Source: an uncultured Bacteroidia bacterium
GTDB taxonomy: Bacteria > Bacteroidota > Bacteroidia > NS11-12g > UBA955
Assembly: GCA_943789135.1 (NCBI GenBank)
Contig: CALSSY010000004.1
Coordinates: 1 to 62,725 of the forward strand
Direction of reading: 5' to 3'
Length of the DNA: 62,725 nucleotides
Part shown: positions 51,027 through 60,602 of the stretch, one piece after another
How the letters are laid out: every line of letters starts with the position of its first letter
Position numbering within the stretch: position 1 is the stretch's first letter
Notes under the pieces: model-generated
What the model was told of the DNA's origin: nothing
What the model saw: the letters and a program-made list of their open reading frames with translations, nothing else
Database searches by the model: none
Made by a program: the position numbers and the translations under genes

Positions 51027-53336
51027 ATGAAATTTGTCAAACACACCATTCTATTGGCTCTAATTGCTCCAATAATTCAAATTCACGCTCAACGCGCTAT
51101 TGCAGTACAACCTGAAAGTAAAGGAAATAAACAACTTGAAATCGGAGATTGCTTTGGATTGAAAACATATGCTGCTAATTCTAGTTTTCAAAGTATAGAG
51201 GGCAAAAGTCACTTAATTAAACAATATTTCTGGAATCGCTCTGATAAAGGAAGGCACTATTATAAGGTTTCTATATCTGACCCAAACAACGAAGTCTTGT
51301 GGATTCATACAGATTCACTGAATAATGGCTGGAAAAAATATATTGAATCTCAAAAAAAGAAAAAGGCATTCCCAGAAAATGTTGAATCTTTTAATCCAAG
51401 TTACGCCACTTTGCATTTCTCAGATGAAAATGAAGGTTGGCTGGAAGGTTCTGGTTGTATTGTAAACTTCAAAAGGAAGAATAATGGCCGCATTCTATAT
51501 GAATTTAAATATGATTATCCCAATAATAATCAAGCATCTGCCACCCAAGTAACTCAAAATGCTTGTATTGTTCCATGGGGAAAAACAGAGCAATTGGTAA
51601 GTGCAGCCGTTGTAAATGATAACATAGAAATATTTGATATCAATGGAAATTTGAAAATTACGGATGATGGCGGAAATGGGATCGTTTATGGTCAAACCGT
51701 TCATAGAAGTGAATTTGGCATTACAAAAGGTTTATTTTGGAGCCCTAAAGGAAATAAACTTGCCTTTTATCGTAAAGATGAAAAAAGAGTAACCGATTAT
51801 CCCATTTTTTCGATCAAACCAAGACCCGCAAAGGCCGATGAATTTAAGTATCCTATGGCCGGTGATAGCAGCCATACCGTTTCTATCGGTATTTTTGATA
51901 GAAATTCAGATGTAGGAGCGCTTTATCTAAAAACCGAAGGGCCATATGATCAATATTTAACAAATATAACATGGTCACCCGATGAACGTTCCGTATATGT
52001 GGCATGGGTAAATAGAGAACAAAATCATATGCAACTTCGCCAATACAACGCAGAGACAGGCGAATTGATGGGTGTTTTATTTGAAGAAAAGCACGATAAA
52101 TATGTAGAACCTGAAAATGGTCCAGCTTTCTTACCTGGTAGCAATAACGCGTTCATTTGGCAAAGTGAGCGTGACGGATACAATCATCTTTATGTATATG
52201 AAAACGATACATTGCGCCAATTAACAAAAGGCGATTGGATAGTAACTGAATTCCTTGGTTTTGATGCTAGTGGGAAATATGCTTTGGTTAATTCTACATT
52301 AGATGGTATCGGTGGTAATGCACTGGAAAGAACACCACTTTTAATTGATATTAAAACAGGTGATTATTTTGAGTTAAGTGTGGGTTTTGGCATGAATTCA
52401 CCTAGTTGGAATTCCAAAACCGGCATTCTAACTGTGAGTTTCAGCAACCTCAGCACACCTGGAAGTGTATATGCAATAGATATCAACGACTTCATTAATA
52501 ACATGAGTAACACAATTGAAGTTAAAGCCACTTTGTTAGAAGAAATCGAGAATCCTGCTTCAGAATTCGAAATTGGTTTAATTAGCCTAAGTTCAATCCA
52601 AAATGATGGCATTCAATTATTCACTAGGACCTACTATCCTGCAAACTTTGATCCTAAGAAACAATACCCAGCGGTCGTATATGTTTATGGAGGTCCTCAT
52701 GCTCAAATGATTCAAAACAAATGGTTAGGAGGAGGAAATTTATGGATGGCCTACATGGCAAGTAAGGGATATATCGTATTTACTTTAGATAATCGAGGTT
52801 CTGCAAATCGTGGATTTGATTTTGAAAACGCCATTCATAGACAAGTTGGAGAACTTGAAATGCGTGATCAGTTGGCCGGATTGAACTATTTAAAAGGTCT
52901 GAATTATATTGATACGAACCGCATAGGTGTACATGGTTGGAGTTTTGGAGGCTTTATGACCACAAGTTTAATGACACGTCATCCTGGCAAATACAAGGTA
53001 GGTGTTGCAGGTGGACCTGTAATTGATTGGAAATACTATGAAATCATGTATACGGAGCGATATATGGACATGCCGAGTGAAAATCCAGAAGGTTATAAAA
53101 AGAATAGTTTGCTGCAATATGCACCTGATCTTTCAGGTAGGTTGTTAATGATACATGGCGCTGATGATAATGTTGTTGTATGGCAACATAGTTTAATGTT
53201 CTTGGATAAATGTGTAAAAGCCAACAATGCGAACTTAGATTACTTTGTATATCCCGGACATGAACACAATGTTATTGGCAGAGACCGTGTTCATTTATAC
53301 AAAAAAGTGAGCCAATACTTTTTTGACCACTTATAA
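51027..53336 (+). CDS. Prolyl oligopeptidase family S9 (dipeptidyl peptidase IV type)
   Basis: A 769-residue exported serine peptidase. The ATG at 51027 opens on a signal peptide (MKFVKHTILLALIAPIIQIHAQ); earlier codons cannot be used by a secreted protein. An N-terminal DPP-IV beta-propeller (about residues 40-480) precedes the alpha/beta-hydrolase domain with nucleophile Ser in GWSFGGFMTTS, Asp in HGADDNVV and His in PGHEHN. It should release N-terminal Xaa-Pro dipeptides in the periplasm, feeding the peptide transporter type found at 1.5 kb. It precedes the HMG-CoA lyase gene by 18 bases. Confidence 0.93.
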   Translation: MKFVKHTILLALIAPIIQIHAQRAIAVQPESKGNKQLEIGDCFGLKTYAANSSFQSIEGKSHLIKQYFWNRSDKGRHYYKVSISDPNNEVLWIHTDSLNNGWKKYIESQKKKKAFPENVESFNPSYATLHFSDENEGWLEGSGCIVNFKRKNNGRILYEFKYDYPNNNQASATQVTQNACIVPWGKTEQLVSAAVVNDNIEIFDINGNLKITDDGGNGIVYGQTVHRSEFGITKGLFWSPKGNKLAFYRKDEKRVTDYPIFSIKPRPAKADEFKYPMAGDSSHTVSIGIFDRNSDVGALYLKTEGPYDQYLTNITWSPDERSVYVAWVNREQNHMQLRQYNAETGELMGVLFEEKHDKYVEPENGPAFLPGSNNAFIWQSERDGYNHLYVYENDTLRQLTKGDWIVTEFLGFDASGKYALVNSTLDGIGGNALERTPLLIDIKTGDYFELSVGFGMNSPSWNSKTGILTVSFSNLSTPGSVYAIDINDFINNMSNTIEVKATLLEEIENPASEFEIGLISLSSIQNDGIQLFTRTYYPANFDPKKQYPAVVYVYGGPHAQMIQNKWLGGGNLWMAYMASKGYIVFTLDNRGSANRGFDFENAIHRQVGELEMRDQLAGLNYLKGLNYIDTNRIGVHGWSFGGFMTTSLMTRHPGKYKVGVAGGPVIDWKYYEIMYTERYMDMPSENPEGYKKNSLLQYAPDLSGRLLMIHGADDNVVVWQHSLMFLDKCVKANNANLDYFVYPGHEHNVIGRDRVHLYKKVSQYFFDHL

Positions 53337-53354
53337 AACAGCAAACTGCAGGAA

Positions 53355-54209
53355 ATGGATTTTGAGATAGTTGAATGTCCGCGCGATGCCATGCAGGGTA
53401 TCAAACATTTCATTCCTACAGAAATGAAAATTGCTTACATGAAAGAGCTACTAAAAGTAGGTTTTGATGTTTTGGATTGTGGCAGTTTTGTGCATCCTTC
53501 TGCAGTGCCTCAAATGGCAGATACACCTGAGGTTATAAGAGCCATTGAAGATGTTGAAAGCAATACTGAGTTATTGGTTATCGTAGCAAATGAAAGAGGT
53601 GCTGTAAGGGCGGCTGCTTTTCAACGAATCCGTTACCTTGGTTTTCCGTTTTCAGTTTCTGAAACGTTTCAAAAAAGGAATACCAATAGTACGAGAGAGA
53701 ATGCCTTTTTAAATCTTCAAAAAATCCATGATATAGCAAGGGTTTCCGGCAAGGAAGTGGTCTGTTATATCAGCATGGGCTTTGGAAACCCGTATGGCGA
53801 TCCATTTTCTGAAGAAGAGGTACTCGAATGGATCCATAAAATTAAATCTTTGGGGATACAGATAATAAGTTTAGCAGATACGACTTCACAGGCCAGTTCT
53901 TTAGGAATTTCTTCTTTGTACACGAAATGTATTACAGAATTACCCGATATGAATTTTGGTGTTCATTTGCATGCCGCTGCACAACAATGGCAAGGTAAAG
54001 TAAAAGCCGCGATTGATTCTGGCTGTCGAAGAATTGATTCTGCCATGTTAGGATTTGGCGGTTGTCCGTTTGCCAAAGATGAGATGGTAGGAAACTTACC
54101 AACTGAACAATTAATAAGTTGGCTAAAAAAAGAATACCATTACAACCAACCGAATATATCGAATCGATTGGTTGAAATGGCCTCTAGAACGTATCGCTAC
54201 GTTAATTAA
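53355..54209 (+). CDS. Hydroxymethylglutaryl-CoA lyase
   Basis: A 284-residue TIM-barrel lyase that splits HMG-CoA into acetoacetate and acetyl-CoA in leucine breakdown. The start EIVECPRDAMQG carries the metal and substrate residues of the family (usually E/P-R-D-G-L-Q; here RDAMQ), HLHAAAQQ holds the metal His residues (usually HxHxxxxQ), and GFGGCPFAKDEMVGN has the catalytic Cys of the signature. The substitution of Gly-Leu by Ala-Met in the start motif is unusual. It may be co-transcribed with the S9 gene. Confidence 0.88.
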   Translation: MDFEIVECPRDAMQGIKHFIPTEMKIAYMKELLKVGFDVLDCGSFVHPSAVPQMADTPEVIRAIEDVESNTELLVIVANERGAVRAAAFQRIRYLGFPFSVSETFQKRNTNSTRENAFLNLQKIHDIARVSGKEVVCYISMGFGNPYGDPFSEEEVLEWIHKIKSLGIQIISLADTTSQASSLGISSLYTKCITELPDMNFGVHLHAAAQQWQGKVKAAIDSGCRRIDSAMLGFGGCPFAKDEMVGNLPTEQLISWLKKEYHYNQPNISNRLVEMASRTYRYVN

Positions 54210-54214
54210 TTGCT

Positions 54215-54538
54215 TTATCCTCTGTATCGAAGTAAATCAATAATAATATCGAGTTTCTGCATCAAAGCGTCGTTGTAATCTGCTTCTTTAGCTTTGATGA
54301 TAACAGAAGTTGGATTTGAACCGTTTTCGCCATCCTCTCCTTCTGTTTGAAAAAGATCCATTGGGGTAATGTCTAATGCTTCGCAAATCTTCTCAAAAGT
54401 ATCCACCCTCATGGATTGCTTTTTTAACATGTAATGAAACCCTTGCTCACTTAACCCGCAAAGTCTCGCCAACTCTTTAATCGGAATTCTCTTCCCCGCT
54501 GCAAGACTCTTAATCTTGTTGTAATCTAATCTGCTCAC
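54215..54538 (-). CDS. Small XRE-type DNA-binding protein
   Basis: A 107-residue protein with a helix-turn-helix at residues 16-45 (IKELARLCGLSEQGFHYMLKKQ), a short acidic linker and a C-terminal helix (EADYNDALMQKLDIIIDLL) that could dimerise. It begins at a GTG at 54538 because no ATG precedes it before a stop. It follows the LytTR operon after 182 bases and may be independently transcribed. Targets unknown. Confidence 0.8.
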   Translation of the reverse strand: MSRLDYNKIKSLAAGKRIPIKELARLCGLSEQGFHYMLKKQSMRVDTFEKICEALDITPMDLFQTEGEDGENGSNPTSVIIKAKEADYNDALMQKLDIIIDLLRYRG

Positions 54539-54694
54539 GTTTCTTTGTAGTTATTTTATCATTGAAAACAAAAATGCGTATCCTGTACCCTCCTAAAACT
54601 TAAAAAGTTTACGAATATTTTACACGATTAATAAAAAACTACAAGACATTCAATTAAAACATTGATATACTTTACGATATAAATTAAAACACGC

Positions 54695-54714
54695 ATGCTT
54701 GTTTACACAAGTAT
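54695..54714 (-). terminator. Candidate terminator after the LytTR operon
   Basis: ATGCTTGT and ACAAGTAT form an 8-bp stem with one G-T wobble around a TTAC loop; on the minus strand it is followed by GCGTGTTTTAATTTAT. It starts about 6 bases after the response regulator stop. The 182-base gap 54539-54720 otherwise holds only AT-rich sequence. Confidence 0.4.
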
Positions 54715-54720
54715 GACAAT

Positions 54721-55440
54721 TTATCCATTTAATCGGTTCTTTTGAAGCAACATATTAATACTGTCTTTGTAGTTTTTACCTACGGGTACTTCAATACCTC
54801 CAACGAGATGTACGGATGTATTTTGAATTGATTTAATTTTATCGATGGCTATAATAAAGCTTCTATGCACCCGTATAAATCTATCATTGGGAAGGCCGTT
54901 TTCCATGTTTCGCATGGTTTGTAGGGTAACCACCCTTTTCTCCGGAGATGTCCATATTTTCACGTAGTCAGCGAATGCTTCTACATAGAGTATATCCTTG
55001 TATAGAATTTTTTGGAACTCACCATCAACTTTAACGTAGACATAATCATCTTGGGTTTCAGCAACTTCTGTATTGGCAGCTTTTAATGTTAAATACTCTT
55101 CAATTCGTTTCAAAGCTTTATTCAATCGATCTGGAGAAATTGGCTTGACAAGATAATCCAATGCTTCAAATTCAAAGGCTTCAGCGGCATAGTCAGAATA
55201 TGCAGTTGTAAATACTACTGCATACGGCATTGGGTATTGACCTTTGATAAATTCCAGCCCTGTTTCACCTGGCATTTGAATGTCAGAAAAAACGACATCA
55301 GGCTTTAAAGATTCAAGCTTCTCGGCAAGGCCTTGGGTTGAATTAAAAGTTCCAACAACTTCAACACTTTCGTGAGATTTAAGCAAATTCTCCATTACGG
55401 TGATTGCTAATGGTTCATCATCTATAATTATTACTTTCAT
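54721..55440 (-). CDS. LytTR response regulator
   Basis: A 239-residue two-component regulator with a receiver domain (acidic pair at 7-8, phospho-acceptor Asp53 in VVFSDIQMP, and Lys in DYLVKPI) and a LytTR DNA-binding domain (about residues 130-235, FIRVHRSFIIAIDKI). It should be phosphorylated by the adjacent histidine kinase, 3 bases away, and bind direct repeats in promoters. Target genes cannot be told from sequence. Confidence 0.94.
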   Translation of the reverse strand: MKVIIIDDEPLAITVMENLLKSHESVEVVGTFNSTQGLAEKLESLKPDVVFSDIQMPGETGLEFIKGQYPMPYAVVFTTAYSDYAAEAFEFEALDYLVKPISPDRLNKALKRIEEYLTLKAANTEVAETQDDYVYVKVDGEFQKILYKDILYVEAFADYVKIWTSPEKRVVTLQTMRNMENGLPNDRFIRVHRSFIIAIDKIKSIQNTSVHLVGGIEVPVGKNYKDSINMLLQKNRLNG

Positions 55441-55443
55441 ATT

Positions 55444-56490
55444 TTACCAATTTATTATTAAGTCAACCCGATACACACCGTCTGCAGTTGAAGACTTTAG
55501 GTCGTGGTTATTCGGGTATATTAAATTTAGTCGTTTTTTAATATTCACCAATCCTATACCGCCCAATTCCTCACTTTTCTTTGATGGATTAAATGAGTTT
55601 TCGATGAGAAACCTAAAACCATCGGTAAGCCCTTTGGCATGAATTCTTATGTATCTTTTCTCGGGTAAAACCTGTTCGCTATGTTTAAATGCATTTTCAA
55701 CCAGTGTTAAAAATAGCATAGGCTCTACCAAGTCTTCACTTAAATCACCATCTATGTCTACGTCTATTCGCACAGCATCGCCCAACCTTAGTCGTTCAAT
55801 TGCCACATAATCGTGTATATGTTGCATTTCCTTCGAAATTGATACTTGTCCTTCCCCACTTTCATACAAAATGTATCTCAGAATATTAGACAAACGCAAT
55901 ACCACCTCGGGAGCTGCATCAGATTTCGACAATGTTAAAGCATACAAATTATTTAAAGAATTAAACAAAAAGTGCGGGTTAATCTGCGACTTTAAAAACT
56001 TCAACTCCGTTTGTAGTTGCTCTCGTTTCAATTCTGTGGTCATCTTTTGATCCTTATACCACTGTTTAACCAGCTTAAGTACCATCGTAGTGATGACCGT
56101 AAACAAAACGTTAATTATGAGAAAAAGAAAAAAGGTATCAGACCATACGAGGCTTTGTAATTCTTCGTTAACAACAACGAGGTGAACCACAATACTCAGG
56201 GGGAAACAAACGCTCACCACTGCCAATCCCAAGCTCAGTAAATACAATAAATAATTACGTGGTAGCAACAATCTTGGAATCAAATAATCATTATTGAAAT
56301 ATGCCACAATGGCATGAAACAACAACAATCCATTTGCGATAATAAAAGACGTAAATAAATCGACTCCTAAAGGAAATAAAAAACCATAAATCCCGGCGTA
56401 AGCTAGCCAAAAAAGGAAATGATCAACTTTCCAACTAAGCAAAAACTGCTCAAGTCGTTGAGTTTGGGATAGCTGTGTGGTATTGGGCAA
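55444..56490 (-). CDS. LytS/YehU-type sensor histidine kinase
   Basis: A 348-residue sensor kinase with four predicted TM helices in residues 20-140, then the His_kinase domain with phospho-acceptor His173 in INPHFLFNSLN, and an ATPase region (LVENAFKHSEQ and GIGLVNIKKRL). There is no extracellular sensor domain of note. The start is TTG at 56490: no ATG is available, and AGGAG (56499-56503) lies 8 bases upstream, inside the small membrane protein gene. It works with the LytTR regulator. Confidence 0.92.
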   Translation of the reverse strand: MPNTTQLSQTQRLEQFLLSWKVDHFLFWLAYAGIYGFLFPLGVDLFTSFIIANGLLLFHAIVAYFNNDYLIPRLLLPRNYLLYLLSLGLAVVSVCFPLSIVVHLVVVNEELQSLVWSDTFFLFLIINVLFTVITTMVLKLVKQWYKDQKMTTELKREQLQTELKFLKSQINPHFLFNSLNNLYALTLSKSDAAPEVVLRLSNILRYILYESGEGQVSISKEMQHIHDYVAIERLRLGDAVRIDVDIDGDLSEDLVEPMLFLTLVENAFKHSEQVLPEKRYIRIHAKGLTDGFRFLIENSFNPSKKSEELGGIGLVNIKKRLNLIYPNNHDLKSSTADGVYRVDLIINW

Positions 56491-56493
56491 TGC

Positions 56494-56715
56494 TTAATCT
56501 CCTATTTTGCGCAACATTTCGAGTCCCATTCCCAGAATTTTTTCTGTGTAAAGAATGCGAGCTCCAGATTTTGTTGCGGATTCAATAATAGTAGTAGCGC
56601 TGACTGAATCGGATTCATGCTTATCAAAATAAGAGTCTGCGAGCAGGAAACCTACTACATTTGCGACAAGCAAAGCTACTAAAATCAATATTTTCCGTTT
56701 TACTTTATTCGCCAT
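56494..56715 (-). CDS. Small membrane protein linked to the LytTR system
   Basis: A 73-residue protein that I do not recognise. A basic start (MANKVKRK) is followed by one TM helix (residues 9-27, ILVALLVANVVGFLLADS) and a soluble tail of about 45 residues with a Glu/Ser-rich segment, ending in ...LRKIGD. Its stop is 3 bases before the sensor kinase start and it supplies the AGGAG of that start. It is a good candidate for an auxiliary sensor or anti-kinase, by position only. Confidence 0.6.
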   Translation of the reverse strand: MANKVKRKILILVALLVANVVGFLLADSYFDKHESDSVSATTIIESATKSGARILYTEKILGMGLEMLRKIGD

Positions 56716-56784
56716 TTACTCTACAATTGTTCAAAAACAGTGCCAATTATTAGTAAGACGTTTAAAAACTGAAAAAGTTTCATT

Positions 56785-58658
56785 TCAATCAAAATAATCT
56801 GAAATAATTTCAGATTCAAGCGACAAAATGACACTATCTATCGAACTTAGTGGCTCCTCGCCTTTTAACAAAGCCCTATTAGTCGTTATCCAATCAATAT
56901 TTTCATTTGAAATCAATCCCACAACCTCATGCATGTGAAAAACAGCATTGTTAGGGTGAGAATCTCTAAAAATTGAACGACTATACTTGGCTTTTTTATC
57001 GTGTTTTAAGCAACACAAATCGAGTAGACTGTTATACAAATCCGCCTGAGAAAAACACGTTGCATTTATTCTTATTCTCGATTCTTTTACTGGCTTACCT
57101 ATCAAATAAAACGGTATCCTAAAGAATTCACGCTGACCAAAATGGGTTTCAGGTGTTTCAAGATTCTTACCATGATCCGAAACAATCACGAAATACGTAT
57201 CATCAAATCGATCATCGTTAAAACACTTTCTTAGAAAGGCATCAATACTCCTATCCACATATGCTACAGATTGATAGTATTTTTCAATTTCCGATATTCT
57301 CTTAGTTTTCACAATATCATAAGGTTCATGACTACTAAGTGTAAGAAAACTATAAAAATAGGGTTTTGGTATCTGCTTTAATTCTGAATATGCCTTATTC
57401 AACAAATCTGAATCATGAACACCCCAATTCCCCATTTGCACATCATCCTTTAATTGATTTTTATCTTTTAAATTTTGCGTACCACCTCCAATCATATATG
57501 CACGAATATTGGCGAAGTTCATATCTCCACCATACTGGAATCCAGTTTGGTATCCCATTTGGGCAAATTCACCCATTAAATGTGGGAGTTTTTTAAATCT
57601 ATCTGGATCGTGAAGAATTCCTTGCCAAGGATGTCCAGGCCAACCACTAAAAATACTTGCGAGGCCTTTATCAGTGCGATCTCCTGTTGCATAACAATTC
57701 TGGGAATAAACACCCCACTCCTTTACCCATGAATCCAAATGCGACAAACCATTAAAATGAGTTCCACCTAAAAGTTTAGAAGTTTGAGCACTGACACCCT
57801 CCATAATTATCAGAATTATATTCGGCCTGGTCTTCCAGTGGGAATTATTTGTTGTTATATCCCCTTCACCCGCTTTATATACTTTTACTAATTGTGGATT
57901 ATAAAACTCATGGTTAATTAAATGATCAACATCCGGATGTTTCGGTGTATTCAGAAGTAAGTAATTGATATTCCAAAAAGCATTAACAGAAAGTGCGTTA
58001 ATTTCTTCGGATTTGCTTTTGTAAGGCTCGGTTATTGATAATGGTATTTTGCCGAGTCCACCTCGAGATAACACTCCTAAAAAACACTATTGTTATCAAC
58101 TGTTTAAACAAATGCATTTTATTAAATGCGCGAAACATTTCGTTATTCCTAGAAGACTTCCGCAGTATCCATTTAAATACAACAATTGTGACCATCAGGA
58201 AGGATAAAGTTCCTGTAATAATCCATTCCGGAGCTACTGAAGCCAAAAGTTGTTTAGGATACGACAAATAGGCTATTGCCTGACTATTTAGATGTGTTCC
58301 CCAATAATGATAAATTGCCGCATCCGCTATCCAAATAAAAATAGAATACATCAACAAAGAGGTTGAAAGAATCGCAAAAATGCGAATCTGCCATTGTCTT
58401 GAAAATGCAAAAACCAATAAATTCGGAATGGCCAAAAATAAAACTTGATATGCAGCGGCCCGAACAATCTTGAAAAAATCCATTTTGTGAGGATTCAATA
58501 AAATTAGAAATAAACGTTAGTTGCTTAGAATTTGAAATAAGCAAAACACATCGATGGCTAAGATGCAAGATGTAAAATACAAAAAACAACTTCCCCCAAA
58601 ACAAAAAAGTGGCGGCATTTTCAAAAAATACCTGCCACTTTTTTAATGTTGTTTGCAT
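56785..58658 (-). CDS. LTA synthase/phosphoglycerol transferase-like sulfatase, with two apparent 1-base insertions
   Basis: A reconstructed membrane enzyme of 623 residues. From ATG 58658 the start reads NAATFLFWGKLFFVFYILHL, then after an extra A at 58499 it continues FFKIVRAAAYQVLFLAIPNLL, and after a surplus T in a T6 run at 58079-58084 it continues LSRGGLGKIPLSITEPY. These give about five TM helices. The sulfatase domain then follows with IILIIMEGVSAQTSKLLGG (Ser/Thr nucleophile region), GDRTDKGLASIFSGWPG and VIVSDHGKN, the metal site. It should act outside the membrane on phosphoglycerol-type or similar groups; the substrate is not known. Confidence 0.85.
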
Positions 58659-58699
58659 ATTAAACCCGTGTAAATTCGTATTTCAAAGGATCAATACAA

Positions 58700-60548
58700 T
58701 TAAGGATTTACGATTATTTTCCCTAGAGAATTCCAGTTACCATTAACTTGAGCCTGGACCATATAAATACCTGAATTTAAACTTAACTGCACCATATCCT
58801 CGCCTACCAAACCTTCTCTGGTGATTCTACCGCTCAAATCAAATACGCGATATACGGCACCTGTAGGAAGCCCTTTGATTGACACTTGCCCTTTTGATGG
58901 ATTTGGATAAATTATAGCCTGTATAGGCTTAATTGTGCCATTATTTAACCCAACAACTTGAATGTAATTTGTTTTATTTTCGGAACTGTTTCCGTTTGCA
59001 TTCTCAACGGTCAAGGAAACACCATACAATCCCAATGCTGTGAATTTCACTTCAGGATTTCTAGATTGTGCGTTAGTACCGTTTTCAAAGGTAAATGTGC
59101 TCGGCGAAATACTCCAATTAAAACTAGTTGGATTGTTAGCGCTCAAATCAACCAATTTAACGAGCTCGCTATTAATTGTAGGATACGTATTTGAAGTGGT
59201 AAAGTCAGCAACAGGTTTTGCCAAGCTATTTGTTGAAACGTTTATATAATTGTCTTTAACGGCTATTTTTTGTCCGCTAGGGTTCTTGGCAGTTAATTTA
59301 ACCGTATAAGATGTTGCATTGTTGAAGGAAACGTATACCACTCTATCGCTTAATGAAGAACCAGCTTGGAGGGTGTAACTCGCGGGTAAATTTCCCAGGT
59401 CAGGCTTTGAAAGTTTTTAGACGTAGACGTTAAAACCACAGTCTGATTGACAATGGCACTGGTTTTGTTTGCATAGAAATCTGAGCTTACCTCTAAATTC
59501 AACGGAATTCTGCGAATAACGTTATTTCCATAATCGGCTACATACAAACATTCGTCATTGGGGTTATAGTCAAAGTGGAACATTTGACCAAAAAGTGCAT
59601 CTTTCAAAGCACCGTCTTTATATCCAGATGTTGATGTTGAGCCTGCAAACACACTAACTTTACTTCCGTCAAAAACTTTAATACACGTAGGTTCGAGAAT
59701 GTAAATTTTATCGTCAATTCCAATCACATCATATGGGAAGTTGACATCTTTCGTAACGGTAGTTACATCACCTGTACTTAGTTTAATTCGTCTAATGCAT
59801 CTGTTGTTTCTATCTGCAACCAATAAGTCCCCATTGAATCCATCCCTATACCTGAAGGATACGAAAAACGGGCGCTTTTTCCATTAGCATCGGTATAACC
59901 CGGACTTTGAGATCCATCTCCTGCTAGGGTTGAAACCTGTCCACTCGATATTTTCCGAATACAGTGATTCATGAAATCACAGATGTATAATATACCGGAG
60001 GCATCAAACTCGGCATCCTCGGGGAATCTGAAACGTGCATCGGTTAAACTGCCATCCACATATCCGCCTGTCCAATCAGAATAACCTGCATAGGTACTGA
60101 ACAATGTTGAATTGGAAGAATTTACAAATTTTGATGCTTTACGTATGGAAGAATTATCTCTATCGCATATGTAGAGATCATTGGCTGTTGGATGCACAGC
60201 CAAACCCGTTGGGAAGGTAAATCTTGAAGCTGTTGCAGCCCCATCGAAATAACCCATAGATTGAGAACTATTTGGATCACCACGATATCCACCTCTATTT
60301 CTAGAGGTATTTCCGTCTAACAACATGATGTTGTGTTCGTCACTAACCCAAATACGACCGTTGTTATCAACGGCGATTCCATTTGGTCGGCTGTATAACT
60401 CCGTATTTTTGGGATTATCGGCAGTACCTAAAAAACGTCCGGAATCTGTATACTGAACTCCCGCATACGTACTAACATTCTGTGCATCTACCTGAGATAC
60501 GGCCATAACGCCGACAACTGCAAGGTATTTTAGTGATTTCATATTCAT
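58700..60548 (-). CDS. Secreted NHL-repeat and PKD protein with T9SS sorting domain, with two apparent 1-base deletions
   Basis: Three adjacent frames form one protein of 616 residues. A signal peptide (MNMKSLKYLAVVGVMAVSQVDA) is followed by NHL-like beta-propeller repeats such as FTFPTGLAVHPTANDLYICDRDN and FRFPEDAEFDASGILYICD. A missing base near 59836 shifts into LLVADRNNRCIRRIKL, and another near 59390 (A3 for A4) shifts into LPASYTLQAGSS and then PKD-like repeats (VADFTTSNTYPTINS) and a T9SS type A tail (IYPNPSKGQVSIKGL to IIVNP). It should be surface-exposed or released. Function unknown. Confidence 0.82.
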
Positions 60549-60577
60549 AAAATTCTTAAAATTCCTTCGATAATATT

Positions 60578-60602
60578 GATTTTTGGCCTAAGGCAAAAAA
60601 TC
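60578..60602 (-). terminator. Candidate terminator after purC
   Basis: GATTTTTGGCC (60578-60588) and GGCAAAAAATC (60592-60602) pair with one mismatch around a 3-base loop directly behind the purC stop. The stem is AT-rich at its base and the trailing AATATT is a poor U-tract, so strength is uncertain. Confidence 0.45.

Noticed and set aside
54539..54720. A small gene in the 182-base gap between the HTH regulator and the LytTR operon
   Set aside because: The stretch is AT-rich with stops in all frames and only a hairpin at one end; no coding signal.
58284..58658. A 124-residue minus-strand frame beside the sulfatase gene as an independent gene
   Set aside because: Its first about 53 residues are the membrane start of the LTA-synthase-like protein; the rest is out of frame.
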